64,000 bases of DNA from Cryobacterium lactosi (GTDB lineage Bacteria; Actinomycetota; Actinomycetes; Actinomycetales; Microbacteriaceae). Both the position numbers and the translations under genes were made by a program. Positions 58,189 through 64,000 of this stretch are shown here, piece by piece (position 1 is the first letter of the stretch; every line of letters begins with the position of its first letter). Where the stretch lies: NCBI RefSeq assembly GCF_004403945.1, contig NZ_SOHM01000007.1:310001-374000 (forward strand), in the 5' to 3' direction. Below the pieces are notes generated by a model. It searched no databases and was not told the origin of the DNA. It saw only the letters and a list, made by a program, of their open reading frames with translations.

Positions 58189-59679
58189 CTACAGCGTGTT
58201 GTGGGTGAACCGGCCGCCGAGTAACGTCGCGGCCACGGGCATGCGCCGCAGGTCGGCGACGGAGGCGACGAACGGGTCGATCTCGCAGACGGCCAGGTCG
58301 GCCGGCTGGCCCACGGCGATGCTGTGCCGGCCACGAGCCGACGCCGCCAGCGCAGCCTGCCGGGAGATTGCCTGGCCGGGGTGCCAGGCGGCACGGTCGC
58401 CGCGGCTGCGGCCCACCGCGGCGGAGATCGCCACCCACGGGTCGAGCGGGGCGACCGGCGCGTCGGAGCCGAGCGCCAGGTGCACGCCGGCGGCGAGCAG
58501 GTCGGCCAGTCTGAAGGCCCGGTCGGTGCGGCCGGCCCAGTACCGGTCGGCCACGTCGCGGTCGTCGAGGGCGTGTTCGGGCTGCACACTCGCGGTGATG
58601 CCCAGCCTGGCGAACCGGGCCACATCGGCCTCGGTGAGCAGCTGGGCGTGTTCGATGCTGCCGGTGCAGCCCACGGCCTCGAAGGCGTCAAGGGCCAGGC
58701 TGTTCGCGTTGTCGCCGATGGCGTGCACGGCGGGGCGGATGCCCGCGGTGTGGGCCCGGCGCATATGCTCCACGAGTTCGTCGATGGGCACGGTCAGCAT
58801 GCCGCGGTCGTGCTCCCCGGAAAGCCCGGGATATGCGTCGAAGCAGTACGCGGTGCGGGTGTTCAGCGAGCCGTCGGTGATGACCTTGTACGGGCCGACG
58901 GTGAGCAGTCCCCCGGTGCCGTCGATGATCTGGCCGCTGGTGAGGCCCTGTGCGATCGCGTCGTCGAGGTGGTGGGTGTACAGGCCGAAATCGACGCGCA
59001 GGGAATTCTGACCCGCGGACATCCGGCGGCGCCAGACGTCGAGATTCCAGGTCATTTCGAGGTCGACGATGCCCACCACTCCGCGAGCGGCGGCGGACCG
59101 TGCGGCCTCGGCAGCCCAGGCGTCGAGGTCGGCGTCCGGCACGTTGTCGATGGCGCGTTCGACGGCGAAGGCGTCGTCCTCGCGCAGCAGCCCGGTCTGG
59201 TGGCCGGCGAAGCCGTAGACGGCCAGGGCGGCGGAGTTCAGCCAGCAGCTGTGCAGGTCGCCGCTGACCAGCACCACGGGTACCGGACCGGACGCCGCGT
59301 CGAGCAGGGTGCGGCTCGGGGCATCCGGCCAGAGGCCGTCACGAAAGCCGAAACCGACCAGCCGGTCCTGGTCTCCGGCCGTGGGCAGGGCCGCCAGTGC
59401 AGCCAGCCGTCCGGCCACCAGCTGGGCGGCGGCGTGCGCGCTGGTGGCCCCGGACACGTCGAGGCGCCGGGAGGTCTGCGCCCACTGGCTGAAATGCACG
59501 TGGTTGTCCCAGAGCCCCGGGGTGATCCAGCGTTCGCGAAGGTCCACGGTCCGGATAGTCGGTGAGCGGCCGGTGTCGGCCGCGACGTAGCCGATCGAGG
59601 TGATCTGGCCGTCGTCGATCTGCACGTCGACGAGTTCGTCGCTGCCCGGCAGCCGGCCGTTGCGCAGCAGCAGGCTCAT
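58189..59679 (-). CDS. amidohydrolase family protein (YtcJ-like)
   Basis: 496 residues. Metal-binding start WDNHVHFSQWAQ, further VHAIGDNANSLALDAFEAVGC and IEHAQLLTEADVARFARLG, and the C-terminal catalytic Asp region LALGSDAPVAPLDPW. Close to the YtcJ/amidohydrolase-3 group. The substrate is unknown. The ATG overlaps the PaiB-like stop (ATGA, 59676-59679), so both are coupled. Confidence 0.87.
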   Translation of the reverse strand: MSLLLRNGRLPGSDELVDVQIDDGQITSIGYVAADTGRSPTIRTVDLRERWITPGLWDNHVHFSQWAQTSRRLDVSGATSAHAAAQLVAGRLAALAALPTAGDQDRLVGFGFRDGLWPDAPSRTLLDAASGPVPVVLVSGDLHSCWLNSAALAVYGFAGHQTGLLREDDAFAVERAIDNVPDADLDAWAAEAARSAAARGVVGIVDLEMTWNLDVWRRRMSAGQNSLRVDFGLYTHHLDDAIAQGLTSGQIIDGTGGLLTVGPYKVITDGSLNTRTAYCFDAYPGLSGEHDRGMLTVPIDELVEHMRRAHTAGIRPAVHAIGDNANSLALDAFEAVGCTGSIEHAQLLTEADVARFARLGITASVQPEHALDDRDVADRYWAGRTDRAFRLADLLAAGVHLALGSDAPVAPLDPWVAISAAVGRSRGDRAAWHPGQAISRQAALAASARGRHSIAVGQPADLAVCEIDPFVASVADLRRMPVAATLLGGRFTHNTL

Positions 59680-60362
59680 TCGGCGGCCTGCCGACCTGAC
59701 GCGGCCTGGTCGGATTTGCGCTGGTCGGGTGAACTGGCGTGGGCGCGGCGCATCTGCGCGGCGAGGGATGGGCTGGCGTACGGACCGTCACCGTCCAGTT
59801 CGGCGAGGATCCGCTCGACGGTGTCGGCCGGTTTGTTCTGGCTCATCTTGTTCTTGGCCGTGAACCGGGTCACCCGCAGCCGGAACCCGACGGTGCCGGC
59901 CACGATCCGCGCAGCGTATTCGGCGTTCTCGACGGTGCCGTTCATCCGCCGGGGTGCGGGCAGGCGATCTTCGAAGTGGTCGACGAGAGCGGCGAGCACT
60001 CGCAGGTTCTCCGCGTCGCTGAGGATCTCGGGTGTGCCGTGCAGGTGCGCGGTGACGAAATTCCAGGTGGGCACGGCGGGGCGGGCGTCGTACCAGCCGG
60101 GCGAGATGTATCCGTGTGGTCCCTGCACGATCACGAGCAGCTCGTGCGCGCCCAGCTCGTGCAGCTGCTCGTCCGGACGGCCCACGTGGCTGAGGAGCAC
60201 GATCTCACCGTCGGCCGCCGCCGGGTCCAGGATCACTGGATAGTGCGAGGCTACGAGCTCACCGGCATCGGTGTGGCTGATCAGGGACACCCACGGGTTC
60301 TCTCGGATCAGCCGGCGCACCTCATCGACCTGGTCGAGCGCGAAACTGGGGTTGGTTCTCAC
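59676..60362 (-). CDS. FMN-binding negative regulator family protein (PaiB-like)
   Basis: 228 residues from a GTG at 60362 with AGGAG upstream. Family signatures PWVSLISHTDAGELVASHYPVIL, LLSHVGRPDEQLHEL and QGPHGYISPGWYDARPAVPTWNF show the split-barrel flavin fold. PaiB affects sporulation and protease genes in Bacillus; here the role is unknown. The C-terminal 30 residues are a charged tail. Confidence 0.87.
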   Translation of the reverse strand: MRTNPSFALDQVDEVRRLIRENPWVSLISHTDAGELVASHYPVILDPAAADGEIVLLSHVGRPDEQLHELGAHELLVIVQGPHGYISPGWYDARPAVPTWNFVTAHLHGTPEILSDAENLRVLAALVDHFEDRLPAPRRMNGTVENAEYAARIVAGTVGFRLRVTRFTAKNKMSQNKPADTVERILAELDGDGPYASPSLAAQMRRAHASSPDQRKSDQAASGRQAAE

Positions 60363-60440
60363 GGGGCAGGCTCCTGGTGCGATGCGGGGTCGGCGGCGGA
60401 TGAAGCGGGACGGATGCCTGGACGGGGCCGGCGGTGCAGG

Positions 60441-61469
60441 TCAGGCCTGGCAGCGCGGACAATAGTAGAGCTTGCGGGCGCCCATCTCCTCGAGGGTGAT
60501 GTGGGTGCCGCAGACCCGGCAGGGCAGGCCCTCGCGCTTGTAGACCCAGTGCCGGTCGGCCCGGTTCTTCATCGCGAGCACGTAGGCCTCCCCGTCGAGG
60601 TCGTCCATGGTCATCATCTGGCCGGTGGCCACGCCGATGGCCAGCAGGTGCGCCCAGTCCCGCCAGAGGGCGCGCAGGCTCTCCTCGCTGAGGGACTTGC
60701 CGGGCGCGTGCGGGTTGATCCGGGCCCGGAACAGCAGCTCGGCCCGGTAGACGTTGCCGATGCCGCTGACCACGGATTGGTCCATCAAGAGCAGGCCGAT
60801 GCGGGTGGGCTTCTTGCGCACGGTGTCTACGAAGCGCTGTTCGGCCTCTGGCGTGTCGTCCAGCTGAGGGTCGGGTCCGAGCCGGTTCATCACCGCATCC
60901 ACCTGCGCCGGGTCGAGCACCTCGCAGGCCGTGGGGCCGCGGAGGTCGGCCGAGACGGTGTCGGTGAGCAGGCGCACCCGCACCTGGCCCACGGGTTCGG
61001 GCGGGAAGGTGTCCTCTGACGGTCCCTGAGCCTGTCGAAGGGTTTCCTGCTCGGCCATCCGCACCCGGGTGCGCCGGGGCGCACCGATGCTGTGCATCGA
61101 GTTCTCGCCGGCGGAGTCGAGCACCGCATCGCCGTCCGGCCCGGGCGAGGCGAGAGCGTCGAGGTCGGTGCCGCGCTGGTTGGTCTGCCCCATCCGGCCG
61201 TTGCTCGACGCGATGGTGGCGTCCATGATGATGTCGCCGGCGAAGTCCCAGGCGCCGTACATGCCCAGGTGAATCCGCAGCCAGAGCCCGTTGTCGAACT
61301 CGAGGAACATCTGCTTGCCCACCGCGCGGGCATCCGTCATCACGTGGCCATCAAGCTGCGCCGCGCCGGCAGCGAACCGGCCCTGCGGGCTCGACAGGGA
61401 GACCCGACGGCCCACGAAGTTGCGCGCGAACTGGCGGGTGATGCGATGAACTGAATGACCCTCTGGCAC
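60441..61469 (-). CDS. Fpg/Nei family DNA glycosylase (Nei2-like)
   Basis: 342 residues from a GTG at 61469. The N terminus MPEGHSVHRI puts the catalytic Pro2-Glu3 in place, LRIHLGMYGAWDF follows and a C4 zinc finger (CRVCGTHITLEEMGARKLYYCPRC) ends it. Residues about 95-160 form an insertion rich in Gly/Asp/Pro that contains, at 143-150, TLRQAQGP, encoded by the dispersed repeat. It excises oxidised bases. Gene start after GAGAGG. Confidence 0.9.
   Translation of the reverse strand: MPEGHSVHRITRQFARNFVGRRVSLSSPQGRFAAGAAQLDGHVMTDARAVGKQMFLEFDNGLWLRIHLGMYGAWDFAGDIIMDATIASSNGRMGQTNQRGTDLDALASPGPDGDAVLDSAGENSMHSIGAPRRTRVRMAEQETLRQAQGPSEDTFPPEPVGQVRVRLLTDTVSADLRGPTACEVLDPAQVDAVMNRLGPDPQLDDTPEAEQRFVDTVRKKPTRIGLLLMDQSVVSGIGNVYRAELLFRARINPHAPGKSLSEESLRALWRDWAHLLAIGVATGQMMTMDDLDGEAYVLAMKNRADRHWVYKREGLPCRVCGTHITLEEMGARKLYYCPRCQA
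61021..61042. repeat. dispersed repeat unit inside the glycosylase gene
   Basis: GGTCCCTGAGCCTGTCGAAGGG lies in frame in the variable insertion of the Nei-like gene. Its complement CCCTTCGACAGGCTCAGG shares TCGACAGGCTC with the unit at 58139. Confidence 0.6.
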
Positions 61470-61502
61470 GACGGCGCCTCTCGGACTCGGGTGGTGGACA
61501 GG

Positions 61503-61988
61503 TCAGCTGAGGACGGTACCGGCGATGGTGCCCGTGTTCTCGTATTCGGCCAACTGGTCGATACGGCGCTGGTGGCGCTCCTCACCGGGGAACGGGGTGG
61601 CCACAAAGGTGTCGATGAAGGCGATCACGTCGTCGATGGGGTGCTGGCGGGCGCCGATCGCGATCACGTTGGCGTTGTTGTGCTCGCGGGCGAGGGTGGC
61701 CGTCGCCTGGTTCCAGACCAGCGCGGCCCGAGCACCGCGCACCTTGTTCGCGGCGATCTGCTCGCCGTTGCCCGATCCGCCGAACACCACACCGAGAGCG
61801 TCGACGCCGGCGGCTTGGTCGGCGACCACGGCCGCGGCCGCGCTGATGCAGAAAGCCGGGTAGTCATCGAGCGGGTCGTAGCTCGTCGGCCCGTGGTCAA
61901 TGACCTCGTGGCCGGCGTCGCCCAGATGGCTGATCAGGTGCTTGCTGAAGTCGAGTCCGGCGTGGTCGGTGGCGATATGGATGCGCAT
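61503..61988 (-). CDS. rpiB: ribose-5-phosphate isomerase B
   Basis: 161 residues of the LacAB/RpiB family: MRIHIATDHAGLDFSKHLISHL, VFGGSGNGEQIAANKVRGARAALV and NVIAIGARQHPID. It interconverts ribulose-5-phosphate and ribose-5-phosphate. The GNGE form in the active site loop is the RpiB kind in actinobacteria. TAGACT ends 7 bases before the ATG. Confidence 0.9.
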   Translation of the reverse strand: MRIHIATDHAGLDFSKHLISHLGDAGHEVIDHGPTSYDPLDDYPAFCISAAAAVVADQAAGVDALGVVFGGSGNGEQIAANKVRGARAALVWNQATATLAREHNNANVIAIGARQHPIDDVIAFIDTFVATPFPGEERHQRRIDQLAEYENTGTIAGTVLS

Positions 61989-61995
61989 GCTCAGC

Positions 61996-62001
61996 AGTCT
62001 A
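61996..62001 (-). promoter_or_regulatory. -10 box (TAGACT) of rpiB
   Basis: TAGACT then GCTGAGC and the ATG at 61988 on the minus strand. No Shine-Dalgarno sequence, so likely leaderless. Confidence 0.45.
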
Positions 62002-62028
62002 TTTTGTCAAGCCCGGGCGGCGCGGGCG

Positions 62029-62655
62029 CTACTCTGCGCCCGCGACGAGCGCAGGCGCGAAGATCGGGTCGCGGGTGCGGCTGCGCTTGATCTCGAAGAA
62101 CCCGTCATAGCCGGCCACGGCCACCACTCCGTCCCAGAGGGCGAGGGCCTGGTCACCGGTCGGTGCCGGTGAGATGACCGGGCCGAAGAAGGCCACGTCG
62201 TTCACCGCGATCACCGGAGTTCCGACATCCTGGCCCACCCGGTTGATGCCGTCGAAGTGGCTGGCGCGCATCTGCGCGTCGAACTCGTCGCTCTCGGCGT
62301 AACGGGCGAAGTCGGCCGGCAGACCCACCTCGGCGAGCGCCGCGGGAATCACTGAATCGGCATCCGAGTTGCCCTCGTGGTGGATTCGGGTGCCCAGTGC
62401 GTCGTACAGCGCCTTGACCGTCTCCTGGCCGTGCAGCTCCTGCGCGGCCTGCACCAGGCGGGTGTATTTGAGAGCTCGCGGGAAGAACGCGCGGTACTCC
62501 TCGCTCACATCGTTGTTCTCGTTCAGCACCGCCAGGCTCATCACCTGCCAGCTCACCTCGAAACCGCGCAGATCACTCACCTCGTCTACCCAACGAGAAG
62601 TCATCCAGGCCCAGGGGCAGGAGGGGTCGAACCAGAAGGTCACAGAGTCGCTCAT
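62029..62655 (-). CDS. DsbA-fold thiol oxidoreductase, mycothiol-dependent Rv2466c-like
   Basis: 208 residues of the thioredoxin/DsbA fold. The active-site segment is WFDPSCPWAWMTSRWV, with one cysteine instead of CxxC, as in several Rv2466c relatives that act with mycothiol. No signal peptide, so it is cytoplasmic. TAGGCT lies 6 bases before the ATG at 62655. Confidence 0.85.
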   Translation of the reverse strand: MSDSVTFWFDPSCPWAWMTSRWVDEVSDLRGFEVSWQVMSLAVLNENNDVSEEYRAFFPRALKYTRLVQAAQELHGQETVKALYDALGTRIHHEGNSDADSVIPAALAEVGLPADFARYAESDEFDAQMRASHFDGINRVGQDVGTPVIAVNDVAFFGPVISPAPTGDQALALWDGVVAVAGYDGFFEIKRSRTRDPIFAPALVAGAE

Positions 62656-62661
62656 CGACCC

Positions 62662-62667
62662 AGCCTA
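62662..62667 (-). promoter_or_regulatory. -10 box (TAGGCT) of the Rv2466c-like gene
   Basis: TAGGCT, GGGTCG, then the ATG at 62655 on the minus strand; no ribosome-binding site, fits leaderless transcription. Confidence 0.5.
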
Positions 62668-62827
62668 AGCGAGTCGAAGGTGCCGCAATTCCCCCGAACG
62701 GGGCATCCCAAAACTCGGCTAAAGCCCTGTCCAGGGCAGCTATCGAAACCAAAATGCCTGATACTGCGGCAAATTGCGCTAAAATTATCGCTTATGCCCA
62801 CTGAGGGGCGGCCCCGCATCCGGGGCA

Positions 62828-62919
62828 CATGACCTCCATCTGAGGCATCTCACGACCTCCCACCGAGGCCTGACGTGTCTGCGCAAGAGTCATGTCATGA
62901 CCTCCACAAGAGGCATCTC
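62828..62919 (+). repeat. three operator-like repeats before the MHS transporter
   Basis: CATGACCTCCATCTGAGG (from 62828), CACGACCTCCCACCGAGG (from 62851) and CATGACCTCCACAAGAGG (from 62896). Each has CCTC-N5-GAGG symmetry and copies 1 and 3 both continue CATCTC. Starts are 23 and 45 bases apart. They lie 20-111 bases upstream of the ATG at 62939. Confidence 0.65.
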
Positions 62920-62938
62920 TACAGTCAGAAAGTGACTC

Positions 62939-64000
62939 ATGTCAAACTCTATTAATGGTGCTGATCGCGCCGTGAAGAAGATCAAGAAGCCGCTGCTTCG
63001 TCGGCGGTTGAAGGTGTCCGACGTCAACGTCGTCGACCGTCCCGTTCTGAAGAAGGCCCTGGGCGGCACCATCGTCGGAAACACCATGGAATGGTACGAC
63101 GTCGGTGTCTTCGGGTACCTCATCACCACCATGGGTCCCGTCTTCCTCCCCGAGGCCGACCCGACCGTGCAGACCCTGTTCCTGCTCGGTACCTTCGCTG
63201 CCACCTTCATCGCCCGCCCACTCGGTGGCGTGTTCTTCGGTTGGCTCGGCGACAAGCTCGGCCGCCAGAGGGTGCTCGCCATGACGCTGATGCTCATGGC
63301 CGCGTCGACCTTCGTGGTCGGTATCTTGCCCGGCTACGCCCAGCTGGGCATCTGGGCCGCAGTGCTGCTCGTGCTGACCAAGCTCGTGCAGGGCTTCTCC
63401 ACCGGTGGCGAGTATGCCGGTGCCACCACCTTCGTCAGCGAGCACGCCCCGGACAAGAAGCGCGGCTTCCTCGCCAGCTTCCTCGACATGGGCAGCTACC
63501 TCGGCTTCGCCATCGGTGCGGCTCTCGTATCGATCCTGCAGGTCACCCTCGGCCAGGCCGCTATGGAGGAGTGGGGCTGGCGTCTGCCGTTCCTGCTCGC
63601 AGGTCCCCTCGGCCTGATCGCGATCTACTTCCGGATGAAGATCGAGGAGTCTCCTGCGTTCCAGGCCAGCCTGGACGCCCAGGAAGCCGCGCTGAAGGAC
63701 CCGAACACCATCGACGATGACAGCATCCCCAAGGGCCCTCTCGCCATCTTCAAGAACTATTGGCGCGGTATCGTGCTCGCGATGATCCTCGTGGCCGCCG
63801 CGAACACCGTCGGCTACGCCCTCACCTCGTACATGCCCACGTACCTCACCACGACCATGGGGTACGACCCCGTGCACGGAACCCTGCTGACCATCCCGAT
63901 CCTCGTGATCATGGCATGCTGCATCCCGCTCACCGGTCGCCTCAGCGACAAGATCGGCCGCCGCCCGGTGCTGTGGATGGGCTCGATCAGCGCCGTGGTG
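62939..64000 (+). CDS. MFS transporter of the MHS (metabolite:H+ symporter, ProP-like) family, truncated by window edge
   Basis: 354 codons present from the ATG at 62939 (MSNSINGADRAVKKIKKP) to the right edge. The MHS hallmarks are VGNTMEWYDVGVFGYL at the first helix, GWLGDKLGRQRVL and GRLSDKIGRRPVL in the two loops 2-3 and 8-9, and GFSTGGEYAGATTFVSEHAP. Substrates in this family include proline/betaine, alpha-ketoglutarate and other organic acids. The C-terminal helices are outside the window. Regulatory repeats lie directly upstream. Confidence 0.93.
   Translation, partial: MSNSINGADRAVKKIKKPLLRRRLKVSDVNVVDRPVLKKALGGTIVGNTMEWYDVGVFGYLITTMGPVFLPEADPTVQTLFLLGTFAATFIARPLGGVFFGWLGDKLGRQRVLAMTLMLMAASTFVVGILPGYAQLGIWAAVLLVLTKLVQGFSTGGEYAGATTFVSEHAPDKKRGFLASFLDMGSYLGFAIGAALVSILQVTLGQAAMEEWGWRLPFLLAGPLGLIAIYFRMKIEESPAFQASLDAQEAALKDPNTIDDDSIPKGPLAIFKNYWRGIVLAMILVAAANTVGYALTSYMPTYLTTTMGYDPVHGTLLTIPILVIMACCIPLTGRLSDKIGRRPVLWMGSISAVV

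Noticed and set aside
1-64000. Apparent abundance of GGATGC/GCATCC hexamers
   Set aside because: They are frequent, but a rough expectation from base composition is already several dozen in 64 kb; I did not count them fully, so no claim of enrichment is made.
1-64000. CRISPR arrays, prophage, insertion sequences or toxin-antitoxin pairs
   Set aside because: Looked for regular repeats with spacers, transposase or integrase motifs and small paired genes on both strands; none found.

Overview
The window is high-GC DNA whose gene content and order fit an actinobacterium of the family Microbacteriaceae; a Cryobacterium-like genus is a guess. The evidence is the tig-clpP1-clpP2-clpX order, rplU-rpmA-obgE-proB-proA-nadD-rsfS synteny, ileS-folC-DUF4233-ndk synteny, a long eukaryotic-type IleS behind an actinobacterial T-box, a mycothiol-associated Rv2466c-like protein and many genes that look leaderless. 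Nearly all of it reads as core chromosome. I see no prophage, transposase, plasmid functions, defence island or CRISPR array, and no gene-free stretch longer than 300 bases.

Layout. 1-2.5 kb: treY (cut by the window edge) and glgX, glycogen/trehalose metabolism. 2.6-8.7 kb: single genes (LLM flavoenzyme, ABC-F ATPase, Cys/Met PLP enzyme, small membrane protein, YchJ, SOUL and PhnA-type proteins). 8.9-10.3 kb: a PspA gene translationally coupled to an unknown membrane-anchored coiled-coil gene. 10.4-18.4 kb: a long minus-strand cluster running from a recognisable promoter through rplU, rpmA, obgE, two complete tandem proB genes, proA, a small membrane protein, nadD, an unknown tail-anchored protein and rsfS to tRNA-Ala. 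18.5-22.1 kb: DUF4031 and a three-gene overlapping membrane module (DUF318 permease, TIGR03943 protein, Ig/propeller-like protein). 22.3-31.7 kb: RNase E/G, VKOR-like protein, ndk, DUF4233, folC, and ileS with its T-box leader.

31.7-40 kb: a TetR gene divergent from a four-gene Opp/Dpp-type importer with a palindromic operator between them, then a coupled arsR-DUF2071 pair and a second TetR gene. 40.1-48.1 kb: valS with two small genes, a methyltransferase divergent from an M3 peptidase, and gntR-acdS (ACC deaminase). 48.2-52.7 kb: the tig-clpP1-clpP2-clpX proteostasis cluster and tRNA-Pro. 52.9-64 kb: tRNA-Gly, ldh-SDR, a membrane protein, a NarL-type two-component pair, amidohydrolase with a PaiB-like protein, an Nei/Fpg glycosylase, rpiB, the Rv2466c-like protein and a truncated MHS-family transporter preceded by a three-copy operator-like repeat.

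Points most worth a second look: the proB tandem duplication; at least eleven starts with a TANNNT-type box exactly 6-7 nt upstream (leaderless transcription); the direct-repeat operator of the arsR pair; the triple repeat before the MHS transporter; a 63-bp near-perfect palindrome at 25.8 kb; two palindromes between rne and the VKOR gene; the three-gene DUF318 module; and the PspA partner protein.
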